Shown here in pieces: positions 33,411-43,676 of a stretch of DNA of 64,000 nucleotides. The stretch comes from Ipomoea triloba. Lineage: Eukaryota > Streptophyta > Magnoliopsida > Solanales > Convolvulaceae. Location: assembly GCF_003576645.1 (NCBI RefSeq), contig NC_044917.1, forward strand, positions 21,813,020 to 21,877,019, in the 5' to 3' direction. Under the pieces are notes generated by a model. It was not told the origin of the DNA and made no database searches. It saw only the letters and a program-made list of their open reading frames with translations. The position numbers and the translations under genes were made by a program. The stretch's first letter is position 1; each line of letters starts with the position of its first letter.

Positions 33411-34210
33411 TGATAGACAATTTTTAAATAAATAAAGTCCTCGCAAGTGCACGAGTCAGTTGTAGTGATAGTGTGCAAAGACAAGGGTCGAACCCACAGG
33501 GAATTAATACGATGCAATTTAAACAAAGCAATTTAAAGACTTGAAATTAACTAACTTAATCATTTAAATTAATCAAAAGAGATATTAAAATTAACTAGAT
33601 CAAACTAACAAATGATTTATAAAACAAAATAAATCAATAATCAAGACACAATATAAGCATGTAATTAAGTATTAACCATTGCAATTACCACACTAATTGT
33701 AATTCAAGTAGCAGCACAATTCTAAACATAATAAAATACAATGGAATGTAAACCTCCACACAAAACAATTGCTACGTATGTACGTAATTAGGAAAAGAAA
33801 GAAAGAAGGAACCAGAACTGTAAGGCTTAATTCTTTGATGTCGAAGCTGCTGAAGAAAATTCTCTCCACCGCCAAATTGAAGGTGGACTGCAAACTTGCT
33901 TGCGCCGAGACGTCGCCGACGAGAGTTCACAGCTGAACGGAGAAATATTCCGCTACGACCGGAAGAAAATCACTGTCGAATTACAAATGCTGTCTGAAGT
34001 TGAATTGGTGATAAAGAAAGAAAGTGACGAAAAACCACCACCCCCTCCTTCCTTCAATTGGCCTCCTTTTATAACGCCCAACCTCAACAGCTATTCAGAG
34101 CTCTTCTGCTATTCAACCGGATCTCCAGATGACCGGATCGCTGGCGAAGTTATCGTTTGACTTCCGGGTTCTCTCGTTCTTTTGGTTCGTACGTTAACTA
34201 ACAAAAGGGA

Positions 34211-34274
<64 letters not shown>

Positions 34275-34496
34275 TACTACTAATAATACTCTTACTAAAT
34301 TATGATTAAGAATTTTTAGGCTGATAGAATTCAATTAATAAGCAAATTAAATAACAAAAACAACACCACAATTAAACGTTATTATTAATAAAGCTAAATA
34401 TAACAACAATAAATAAAAGTACATAAATAAATTAATCAATTAATTCAATTAACTATAAAAATATTTTTAAAATAATAATAAAAGTAAATTTTATCA
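33411..34496 (-). mobile_element. Full LTR of element A (middle)
   Basis: A 1086-bp LTR starting (minus strand) TGATAAAATTTAC at 34496 and ending CTATCA at 33411. It has a PBS on one side and a polypurine tract on the other, so it acts as 3' LTR of the main body and 5' LTR of the truncated unit. An (AAT)n run lies at about 34210-34275. Confidence 0.9.
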
Positions 34497-34536
34497 AATT
34501 TCCCCACACTTATTTATTTGCTTGTCCTCAAGCAAA
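34497..34536 (-). promoter_or_regulatory. Polypurine tract and AGGA hairpin of element A
   Basis: Minus strand: 8-bp stem TTTGCTTG, loop AGGA, CAAGCAAA (34517-34536), then AAGTGTGGGGAAA directly before the LTR. This is the plus-strand primer site. Confidence 0.8.
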
Positions 34537-36080
34537 GACATTATTAAAAAGAAAATAAAAGAAACGGAACCAAGTATTAGATTGAGCTTCACCCAAATAA
34601 CCATACGAATATATTTGCCTCATTAATGTAGGATTAGTGTCAGCTCAAAGAATGCATAAAACACTTGACTAGAAATTAAATAACCTTAGTATGCTTATTT
34701 ACAAATAAGACGTGTACTTGTGTGCTGCCACCCTTATATGAGATAAACAAAAATCATAATTAAATAAATATGAAAATTTCACAAAATAAAACCTAAACCA
34801 AATTCGAGAACATTCTATCGCAGTGCAGGTGCAAAAACATGAATGATACAAGGATCAAGGCATTTATTAAAAATTAAAATTGAATTGCAAATGCTCGTCT
34901 CTTCCAAAGTTCACTCATTATTTGTTCTGTTTATGACTTTTTCCAAAGAGAACTTCCCCAAAAAACCTCGCTATTTTACGCCAGGCATGTTTGGGTTTTC
35001 AATTATGTGTGTACTCTTGAACCAAACCACAACACTTATTTATTTATTTATTTATGGTACATGTGTAGGTGGTTGATCCAGCGGAGTAGAATCCCTGAAT
35101 TTTTGCAAATAAAATAAATAAATAAATAGAACACTCATTTTTTTATAAATAATTTTTTAATATTTTTCACCTCACTTATGCCACAAAGATGATCCTTGAA
35201 CCAACAAACTACACCACAATTTAGGCAAAAACTTGTGTGAGACCGTCTCACCATGAGACGGGTCGGGTCGGGTCGGGTCAAGATGCAAATGTACCACTTA
35301 TATGCACAAATGTCATACTTATATGCTCAAATGTAATACTAATTAGGAATAAATTTTTTGTTACTTATTAGGGTAAATTTAATACTTTTAAGGGAAAATA
35401 CAATACTTTTACATTTCGATTTAAAAGTATTACATTTTTCCTCAAAAGTATTATATATATGCCCTTATAAGTGAGAGGCACTTGTCAACATTACTTATTA
35501 TAAAAAATGTATTACTTTTTCTCTTATAAGTAACAAAAATTGTATTTTTTATTAGTGTTATATTTGAGCATATAAGTGTGAGATTTGCACATATAAGTAT
35601 GACATTTGCATGGTGCTTTGACCCGACCCAACCCGTCTCACGAATAAGGATCTGTGAGACGGTCTCACACAAGTGTGACCCCACAATTTATAGCACTCAA
35701 GAATTATTCAAGAATTTGAAAAAGAGTATATAAAGTGAAAGATGCATATAAACTATTAAAGAAAATGCTTAAAACATATATGGGTATTTGTGATTTTCAT
35801 ATTCTATTTATTTTATTTTTTTCTTTTTGTTGTTGTTGGTTTTTTTTTTTTTTTGTTTTTTTTTTGATAAAGTTATTCAAGATATAAAGGTAAAGCAATT
35901 AACAACTAGCCACATGCAGTATACACACTAAGAGTTGACAGAAGCTTGCATTATTTTCATCATAGGCTATTTAAAAAGGCTTATTGGGTAAGAGCTCAAG
36001 TTAATACTTATTTATTTAAAAGTATTGTTTTTTTTTTTGTATTTGAAAGAATGAGAATGACAAATATAAAAACAGAAATC
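34537..36080 (-). other. Element A 3' non-coding region with nested MITE
   Basis: About 1.5 kb between pol and the polypurine tract, the place where Athila elements may carry an env-like ORF. None is recognisable here. It contains a nested foldback MITE (35231-35674). Confidence 0.65.
35231..35674. mobile_element. Foldback MITE nested in element A
   Basis: Ends ACTTGTGTGAGACCGTCTCA and its inverted copy at 35674. Inner arms also pair, including three to four tandem GGGTC units near 35262 and GACCCGACCC near 35620, then TATATGC/CATATAAG words. Non-coding, 444 bp. Confidence 0.85.
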
Positions 36081-36118
36081 CCTTCCCCACACTTATTTCA
36101 AACATTGTCCTCAATGTT
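36081..36118 (-). promoter_or_regulatory. Internal PPT-like hairpin module of element A
   Basis: Minus strand: stem AACATTG, loop AGGA, CAATGTT (36101-36118), then AAGTGTGGGGAAGG (36081-36094). Same layout as the true polypurine tract 1.6 kb downstream. Confidence 0.7.
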
Positions 36119-36199
36119 GAGAACAAAAATTATAAGAAAAACGCAAATTAAGGAAATAACAGAAAGAAGGAAAATGAAAATAAATGAAAAGGGAAAGAG

Positions 36200-36224
36200 A
36201 ATTGGGTTACCTCCCAAAAGCGCT
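36200..36224 (-). promoter_or_regulatory. Post-stop RNA hairpin of element A
   Basis: Directly after the pol stop (36225-36227), minus strand reads AGCGCTTTTGGGAGGTAACC then CAA. Stem TTGGG/CCCAA, loop AGGTAA. Homologous to hairpins in elements C and D. Confidence 0.65.
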
Positions 36225-36650
36225 TCAGTTATTGTGACAACATGGGCATTCATAATCCTGCAACTGTACCTGGTCAACAATATGGGTTGATGGATCACCC
36301 TCAAAGTATTGCTTAAGTCTGTGCCCATTGACCTTAAATTTTTCACCTGTTTTTGGATTTTCAATCTCACAGGCACCATGAGAAAATACTTCAATTACCA
36401 CAAATGGCCCTGTCCATCTCGATTTTAATTTACCTGGAAACAATTTAAATCGAGAGTTAAATAACAAAACTTTCATTCCAGGTACAAAATTCTTCCTCAA
36501 AATAGACTTATCATGATAGGCTTTGGTTCTCTCTTTATAAATTTTTGAGTTTTCATAAGCCTCATTTCTCATTTCATCCAATTCATTCAAATTTAATTTT
36601 CTTATTTCACCAGCTTTTTGCAAATCAAAATTTAGGAATTTAATAGCCTA
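36225..36650 (-). pseudogene. Element A integrase C-terminal end
   Basis: The frame continues from the integrase core after an in-frame TAG (36648-36650) that replaces a normally conserved Trp. It reads [21 protein letters not shown], then the SH3-like [20 protein letters not shown] segment, and stops at 36225. There is no chromodomain, in line with the Athila lineage. Confidence 0.8.
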
Positions 36651-37208
36651 ATAGGCTCTGTGTTCTAACTCCACTGGCAAATGACAAGCTTTACCAAATA
36701 CTAACCTGTACGGGCTCATACCAATCGGGGTCTTATAGGCTGTCCTATAAGCCCACAGTGCGTCATTCAATTTGACGGCCCAATCCTTCCGGGAAGAATT
36801 TATCGTCTTTTCCAAGATTCCCTTAATCTGTCTGTTACTCACCTCCACTTGGCCAGAGGTTTGTGGATGGTATGGAGTAGCCACTCTATGAGTAATGCCA
36901 TATTTTTTCAGTAGACCTGCAAAAAGTTTATTACAGAAGTGGGTACCTTCATCGCTAATAATAGCTCTAGGCGTCCCAAACCTGGCAAAAATATCTTTCA
37001 AAAACTTCAAAATAACTTTACTGTCATTTGTCCTAGTAGCTACAGCTTCAACCCATTTTGACACGTAATCAACGGCCACAAGAATATAATTATAAACAAA
37101 GGAAGTAGGAAAAGGCCCCATGAAATCAATTCCCCAAACATCAAAGAGATCAATAACCAAAATATTTGAAAGGGGCATTTCATGACGCTTACTTATCTTA
37201 CCAGTCCT
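36648..37208 (-). pseudogene. Element A integrase core
   Basis: Ty3/gypsy integrase catalytic domain with DDE residues visible: Asp in [10 protein letters not shown], Asp in [10 protein letters not shown] and Glu in [12 protein letters not shown]. Family pattern [11 protein letters not shown] closes it. Separated from upstream pol by a TAG at 37209-37211 and from its C-terminus by a TAG at 36648. The enzyme would insert element cDNA in the nucleus; here the reading frame is broken. Confidence 0.9.
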
Positions 37209-38963
37209 CTAGCATCTATCACACTTAGCATAAAATTCAAATGCATCCTTGAACAAAGTGGGCCAATAAAAACCAGACTGCAAAACTTTTAATGCAGTTT
37301 TCTTCCCACTAAAATGTCCTTCGCAGTTTAGAGTGTGACTGTGATTCAAAATATTTTGCTGTTCAAACTCAGGAACACACCTTCTAATAATTTGATCAGG
37401 ACAAATTTTAAACAAATAAGGCTCATCCCAAAAGAAATGTTTTGCTTTAGAAAGAAAATGTTTTTTTCCTTGTGAATTCAAGTCTGGGTGAAATTGACCT
37501 GAGACTAAATAATTCACAAAATCTGCATACCAAGGCTCTTTATTTTGTAACGAAAGCAAATGTTCATCAGGGAACCTGTCATTTATAGGAATATCAGAAT
37601 TAGGACAATTATTAGCTGCATCAGGTAAACGGGACAAATGATCAGCGACTACATTCTCGCACCCTTTCTTGTCCTTGATAGTCAAATCGAATTCTTGCAG
37701 CAACAAAATCCATCTTATTAGTCTAGGCTTAGCATCTTTTTTAGCCAACAAAAATTTCAAAGCAGAATGGTCAGAATAAACAATCACCTTAGAACCAATC
37801 AAGTAAGAACAAAATTTTTCTAATGCAAAGACTGTAGCTAACAACTCCTTTTCAGTAGTTGTGTAGTTAACCTGAGCATTATCCAAAGTTTTACTTGCAT
37901 AATGAATCACATAAGGCAGTTTATTAATCTTTTGTCCTAAAACAGCACCTATGGCATAATCAGATGCATCGCACATTATTTCAAAAGGATGCTCCCAATT
38001 AGGTGCAGCGAGAATGGGAGCAGAAGTTAATTTTTCCTTCAAAAAGTTGAAAGCAGACAAACATTCATCATCAAACTTGAAGGGAACATCTTTTGCTAGC
38101 AGGTTACACATAGGCCTACAAATTTTCGAAAAGTCTTTTATGAAGCGCCTGTAAAAACCTGCATGACCAAGAAAACTTCGCACTTTTTTCACAGATGTAG
38201 GGGGAGGTAATTTAGAAATAACTTCAATTTTTGCCCTGTCAACCTCTATTCCCTTGTCAGAAATAATATGGCCCAAAACAATGCCCTCATTAACCATGAA
38301 ATTAGTTTTCTCCCAACTCAAGGTTAAGTTCATTTTAACACACCTTTCAAGTACGGATGATAAATGAGCAAGGCAATCATCAAAAGAATCACCGAAAAGA
38401 GAGAAATCATCCATAAACACTTCAACATATCTTTCAATCATATCAGAAAATATCGACATCATACACCTTTGAAAAGTCGTAGGTGCATTACATAATCCAA
38501 ATGACATTCTACGGTAAGCAAAAGTGCCAAAGGGGCATGTAAATGTCGTTTTTTCTTGATCTTCAGGTGCAATAGGAATTTGAAAATAACCTTGAAAGCC
38601 ATCTAAAAAGCAGTAATAAGCATGCCCAACTAATCTTTCTAACATTTGATCAATGAAGGGCAAAGGAAAATGATCTTTTTCAGTGGCAGCATTCAATTTT
38701 CTATAATCTATGCACATGCGCCACCCAGTTACTGTTCTAGTTGGAATTAATTCATTTTTTTCATTAGTTACCATAGTAATTTCAGATTTCTTTGGCACTA
38801 CGTGAACTGGACTTACCCATTTACTGTCTAAGATTGGGTAAATGATACCTGAGTCCAGCAATTTTAGGACTTCTACACGTACAACCTCCTTCATACTCGG
38901 ATTTAACCTGCGCTGAGGTTGACGGACAGGAGTTGCCCCTTCTTCAAGTAGGATTCGGTGCAT
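37209..38963 (-). pseudogene. Element A reverse transcriptase, RNase H and integrase zinc finger
   Basis: A 584-codon frame. RT begins around [20 protein letters not shown] and includes [22 protein letters not shown] and the catalytic [13 protein letters not shown] near residue 185. RNase H starts near residue 330 ([15 protein letters not shown]) and includes [27 protein letters not shown] and ADHLSRL. The integrase HHCC finger is at the end ([21 protein letters not shown]), where a CAG-to-TAG type change gives the stop at 37209. Upstream, a T/A homopolymer near 39020 breaks continuity with gag-protease. Confidence 0.9.
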
Positions 38964-39258
38964 ACAAACTGTTGGACTTATTCCTTTAATATCCTCTACT
39001 GTCCAACCAATTGCACTTTTATTTTTTTTTTAATACTTCTAGCAACTTTTTTTCTTGTTCTTGTGAAAGGTTAGAGGAAATTATTACAGGATAAGTATTA
39101 TTTGGACCTAAGAAAGCATATTTTAAAGAACTAGGAAGAGGTTTTAATTCTAGCCTGGGTGGAATGTCAGCTTCAATTGAGGGATGGTGTGTTTCTTTGA
39201 TTTGCTCCAGGCAGTTTGTGAGTGAGCTTCCTTCAACACCACCCTCTTTTATTGGGCT

Positions 39259-41478
39259 TTAATTAGGTTCCTCTTCATCAGCTTCGACCTTCAACGGAGA
39301 TTCATCTAAAAACTCAGCAGAAATTATGGAATCTAAAATGTCTACAGCAAAGCAATGAGCAGAAATTATGGAATCTAAAATGTCTACAGCAAAGCAATGA
39401 TTATTAATTATGGAATCTAAAATGTCTACAGCAAAGCAATGATTATTATTGTTTTCAGGTAAAATGTCTACAGCAAAGCAATGATTATTATTGTTTTCAG
39501 GTAATTTCATTGATTTCAGAATGGAAAATTCAACAGTTTCATCAAGGACAGTCATGGTTAATTTTCCATTTTGGACATCAATCATTGTTTTTGCTGTGGC
39601 CATAAAAGGTCGGCCAAGCAAAATAGGCATGTCCTGCACATGATTACACTTTTTATTCATATCTAAAACAACAAAGTCGGCAGGAATTATTAATTTATCA
39701 ACTTGGACCAAAACATCTTCTACAATGCCCCTAGGATATCTAACAGAGCGATCAGCAAGCTCTAGGGACATTGTAGTAGGTTTTAATCTATCCAGACCCA
39801 ACTGCAAGTAGACAGAATAAGGCATCAAGTTAATGCTTGCCCCTAAATCAAGCATTGCCTTTTCTTTCTTAGAGTTCCCCACTGTAATAGTTATTATGAA
39901 ACTACCGGGGTCTTCTAATTTTGGGGGCAAGTCAGTTTGTAAAACAGCACTCACAGTTTTAGACATAAAAACTTTTTCGTTATGTTCATACCTACGCTTT
40001 CTAGTGTTTAGTTCTTTTAAACACTTAGCATAGGCAGGCATATTTTTAATCATGTCTAACAAAGGCAAATTCACATTCACTTTTGACAACAAATCATAAA
40101 TCTCAGAAAATGATTTATCAAACTTTGAATTTCTCAATCTACCAGGAAATGGAACTGGGGGAGCATATGGCTTAGGGGGCACATAAGGATCATTAGATTT
40201 ATGCAATTTGGGTTCATCCTTATTAGCATCATTATCAACATTCAAATTTTCAACTATTTCAGCTTGTTTAGAAGTGGTATTGTCTTTAACAACATTTTCA
40301 ATAACTTTACCACTTCTTAACACAGTCATAACCTTAGCTTCTGCAGGTTGGCTAGGCAACTTACCTGGCACATGGCCTTGTAGAGCTTCGGCAATTTGCC
40401 CCACTTGGACTTCCAATTTCCTCATGGAAGCTTCATTTCTGGCAAGAGAAGCCTCAGTTTTAGCAAGTGATGCCTCTGTTCGTTGGAATCGTTGATCGTT
40501 TGTTTCTTGTTGCATCTGGAACCGCTGGTTATTTGCTTCTTGCTGTCTATTGCAGGTCTGTATAAAAGTATTCAAAGAATCCTCCAAAGGTGGTTTTTTC
40601 AGTTGAGGTGGAGCAATAGGTTGAAAATTATTCTGGTTATTATTCCAAGAAAAATTGGGATGGTTTTTCCAACCCGGATTATAAGAATTCGAATACGGGT
40701 CATTTCTAGGCCTTTGATTGAAACTATTCATAGCATTGGCCTGTTCAAAATTATGAACATTTTCATCCACCATAGATGCATTGTTTTGCTTCATACTCAT
40801 CATAGAATACATGCTTTTCACTTGTTTTGCTAACTCAGACACTTGAATTTCCAACCCAGCATTTGAGTTAACTTCATACATACCTGGCGTCCGTCCCCGT
40901 ACGCTCTTTTGTTGGGAGTTTGCCCATAGCATTTCATACAATGCTAAGGTTTCCTTCGCAGTTTTTTCTCCCATGGCTCCTCTAGCCGCATTGTCAACCA
41001 TTGATTGGCTGGTTTGAGTCAAACCATCATAGAAAGTTTGATTTTGAAGCTCCAACGGGTAGCCATGATGGGGGCATTGAATGAGCAACATGTTGAACCT
41101 TTCCCATGCCTCATGGAATGGTTCGCCTTCAGCTTGCGAAAAGGTCGCAATTTTTCTTCTCAATTCAGCAGTTTTAGCATGGGAATAGAACTTACCAATA
41201 AACTTGTTATACACCTCCGGCCATGTCCAAAGGGATCCAGGTGTAAGAGTCATGAACCATGTTTTTGCTGCATCTTTCAAGGTGTATGGGAAACACCTCA
41301 TCCTTAGTGCATCCTCGGTCAAGTCATTCAACGGGAAGTGTTGGACTATCCCGTAGAAATCCCTGATAAAGGTAAGGGCATCTTCGTTTGCTGAACCGTG
41401 AAAAGACGGCAATTGGTTGAAGTGAACTGTCTTTAGCTCATAGTTCCTGGATGCATCAGTAAGCACTATACAAGAGGG
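39259..41478 (-). pseudogene. Element A gag-protease
   Basis: About 740 codons, 5' end lost at the assembly N (41479). Gag capsid domain (FPYTLKDAAKTWFMTLTPG, then HEAWERFNMLLIQCPHHGYP) is followed by Asn/Gln-rich sequence and a coiled coil (RTEASLAKTEASLARNEASM). No CCHC knuckle is seen, unlike element B. The protease has MLDLGASINLMPYSVY (catalytic Asp) and ILLGRPFMATAKTMID. Near the C-terminus a 14-residue repeat, NHCFAVDILDSII and variants, comes from a 42-bp minisatellite. It stops at 39259, before the linker to RT. Confidence 0.85.
39317..39501 (-). repeat. 42-bp minisatellite within gag-protease
   Basis: Four units of 42 bp start at 39317, 39359, 39401 and 39443, plus a partial one, each containing AAAATGTCTACAGCAAAGCA. 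The unit keeps the frame and adds 14 residues per copy. Confidence 0.9.
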
Positions 41479-41479
41479 N
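41479..41479. other. Assembly gap (N) inside element A
   Basis: Gag sequence ends at 41478 and mid-LTR sequence resumes at 41480 (equivalent to 33644). By comparison with 33020-33643, about 620 bp (gag start, leader, PBS and LTR end) are missing or collapsed. Confidence 0.8.
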
Positions 41480-42045
41480 AGACACAATATAAGCATGTAA
41501 TTAAGTATTAACCATTGCAATTACCACACTAATTGTAATTCAAGTAGCAGCACAATTCTAAACATAATAAAATACAATGGAATGTAAACCTCCACACAAA
41601 ACAATTGCTACGTATGTACGTAATTAGGAAAAGAAAGAAAGAAGGAACCAGAACTGTAAGGCTTAATTCTTTGATGTCGAAGCTGCTGAAGAAAATTCTC
41701 TCCACCGCCAAATTGAAGGTGGACTGCAAACTTGCTTGCGCCGAGACGTCGCCGACGAGAGTTCACAGCTGAACGGAGAAATATTCCGCTACGACCGGAA
41801 GAAAATCACTGTCGAATTACAAATGCTGTCTGAAGTTGAATTGGTGATAAAGAAAGAAAGTGACGAAAAACCACCACCCCCTCCTTCCTTCAATTGGCCT
41901 CCTTTTATAACGCCCAACCTCAACAGCTATTCAGAGCTCTTCTGCTATTCAACCGGATCTCCAGATGACCGGATCGCTGGCGAAGTTATCGTTTGACTTC
42001 CGGGTTCTCTCGTTCTTTTGGTTCGTACGTTAACTAACAGAAGGG

Positions 42046-42101
<56 letters not shown>

Positions 42102-42320
42102 TACTAATCATACTCTTACTAAATTATGATTAAGAATTTTTAGGCTGATAGAATTCAATTAATAAGCAAATTAAATAACAAAAACAACACCACAATTAAA
42201 CATTATTATTAATAAAGCTAAATATAACAATAATAAATAAAAGTACATAAATAAATTAATCAATTAATTCAATTAACTATAAAAATATTATTAAAATAAT
42301 AATAAAAATAAAGTTTATCA
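41480..42320 (-). mobile_element. 5' LTR of element A (outer right), incomplete
   Basis: Matches 33644-34496; ends ...AAGTTTATCA at 42320, then TSD ATTCA. The first ~233 bp (plus-strand order) are lost at the N. Contains (AAT)n at about 42050-42101. Confidence 0.9.
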
Positions 42321-42433
42321 ATTCATAAAAGCATTTTTATGTGATTCTTATAGCCCATAGCACACTTTTAAAGTGTGGAAAAGGGCGTTGCTTTGCATAT
42401 GACCTTGTGTTTTTCCCACCATGTGTATAATGT

Positions 42434-42476
42434 GAACATCGAGGACGATGTTCTTTCTAAAGTGTGGAAAGGGAAG
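42434..42476 (+). promoter_or_regulatory. Internal PPT-like hairpin module of element C
   Basis: Perfect 8-bp stem GAACATCG, loop AGGA, CGATGTTC (42434-42453), then AAGTGTGGAAAGGGAAG at 42460. Compare element A with stem AACATTG. Confidence 0.7.
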
Positions 42477-42938
42477 CACTGTTGTGCTTAAAAACATTGA
42501 TCTACTAAGTGATGCTTAGCGTAGACTTGTGCATATGTTTGAAGTGAATACATTGTTTAATCTATCTTAGAAAATGCGTGCTTTGAAAGAACATTTGAGT
42601 CTCAATTTGGAATATCCCTTGAAAGAAAACTCTTGTACACTTTTAAAGTTGTTGATGTTTGCATGCTTGCATGATGTTCACCCTTGATTTAGTTCGGACC
42701 ATGGTCAAGGAGGTAACGAAGTGGGAGTGTGCACTTGTCAACCCTAGTAAGATAATTTTTACTAAGCCCGGAAAATGAATATAATTCTTTGGTTTGCTCT
42801 CCCGAAGGTGGTGTGTGGGGTTGTGAAGGTGAAGCCTACTATCTTATGTTCAAAAAGAGCCCAATGAGGCCAAAACCCCAAAAGATCCCAATGAGGCCAC
42901 CTTAGGAAATGAAAAAATAGCCGTCTTGCTAGGACATT

Positions 42939-43222
42939 GGGGCAACCATTGCACCATCTTCAAAAAAGCGTAGAGCTCTACGTGAAGTCGGTTGTCCCGA
43001 TGCGAGGTCTTAGAAGACGAGAAAATTAAAGAGAGCCATTCCGCCAAGATTCGGGCACCCATTGCACCGTCTTCGAAAAAGCATGGAGATCCATGTGAAG
43101 TCGGGTCGCCCAATGAGGTTATCTTGGGGAATGAGAAAAGGAGAGATCTATCCCGTTAGGACCGGGCACCCATTGCACTGTTCTTAAAAAAACATGGGGC
43201 TCCATGTGAGATCAGGTCGCCC
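42939..43222 (+). repeat. Tandem structured RNA motif, three copies (element C)
   Basis: Copies at 42939-42998, 43053-43111 and 43164-43222, spaced about 111-114 bp. Each has an outer helix (GGGGCAACC with GGTTGTCCC in copy 1; GGGCACCC with GGGTCGCCC in copy 2), a constant CCATTGCAC, a middle CTTC/GAAG helix, an A-rich strand and an inner palindrome (CGTAGAGCTCTACG or CATGGAGATCCATG). Stem changes are compensatory. Non-coding, between ORF and polypurine tract. Confidence 0.75.
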
Positions 43223-43339
43223 GATGGTTGGTCCTAAGGGGTAGTAGAAAACCTTGTAGCCTTTTGATATTCACAGTAGCATCAAGGGGGCTTGAGGTTA
43301 TAAGGGTGGTCGAATAGGGTTGGCTTGTGTACATCGGTC

Positions 43340-43362
43340 CCACTAGTTGGCTCGGCTAGTGG
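43340..43362 (+). other. CCACTAG hairpin of element C
   Basis: Seven-base perfect stem CCACTAG/CTAGTGG with a nine-base loop, preceded by CATCGGTC. Element D has the same preceding word and a diverged version of the stem at about 51496-51530. Confidence 0.55.
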
Positions 43363-43637
43363 CCCGTTCTAAATGATTGGTGAACCTACTTTTTTGGATC
43401 GCATGCTTGAAATTGTATGGAAAAAGAGTTAATTGAAATGAATTGTTTTAGCCAAAGGGCTTTTGTTTCTTGGGATATTCGTTGTTGAGAATCTAGGGTT
43501 CGTTTGAAGGCACATTTTCATGATAGCATAAAGAGTGTATTGTTTTCAAATATGTGCATCGTTCTTTTGTCTTAGCTTACTTGCATATCAACGTTTGTGG
43601 CATCCTTTGCACTTATGTATTGCTTGTTCAAGGATAG

Positions 43638-43676
43638 CTTGCTTGAGGACAAGCAAGGCTTAAAGTGTGGAAATTT
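43638..43676 (+). promoter_or_regulatory. Polypurine tract and AGGA hairpin of element C
   Basis: Eight-base stem CTTGCTTG, loop AGGA, CAAGCAAG (43638-43657), then AAAGTGTGGAAATTTT, which abuts the 3' LTR at 43677. Confidence 0.8.

Larger units (their letters stand above)
32158..42320 (-). mobile_element. Element A: Athila-type Ty3/gypsy element, rearranged
   Basis: A minus-strand insertion into element C with exact TSD ATTCA (32153-32157 and 42321-42325). It contains three LTR copies instead of two: a partial one at 32158-32640, a full one at 33411-34496 and one at 41480-42320 cut by an assembly N. Between the last two lie gag-protease and pol. Between the first two lie only a PBS, leader and gag start. 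Pol is interrupted by stops and a frameshift, so it is inactive. Confidence 0.85.
42326..43676 (+). other. Element C 3' non-coding region, right part
   Basis: No protein gene. It holds, in order: AAAGTGTGGAAAAGGG at about 42370, the internal hairpin/PPT-like module (42434-42476), three copies of a structured repeat (42939-43222), a CCACTAG/CTAGTGG hairpin (43340-43362), and the terminal hairpin plus polypurine tract (43638-43676). Confidence 0.75.

Noticed and set aside
33900..34160. 86-codon ORF repeated at 41736-41996
   Set aside because: It is part of the element A LTR, antisense to the element; duplication reflects the LTR copies.
34537..36080. env-like gene between pol and polypurine tract of element A
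   Set aside because: No frame longer than about 115 codons, no transmembrane-surface arrangement, and part is a nested MITE.
42850..43113. Minus-strand ORF across the tandem motif
   Set aside because: It crosses the structured repeats, is not kept in frame between copies, and the paired base changes fit RNA rather than protein.
42939..43222. Hammerhead or other known ribozyme in the tandem motif
   Set aside because: The hammerhead core (CUGAUGA and GAAA in the right places) is absent on both strands, and no other ribozyme signature was recognised.
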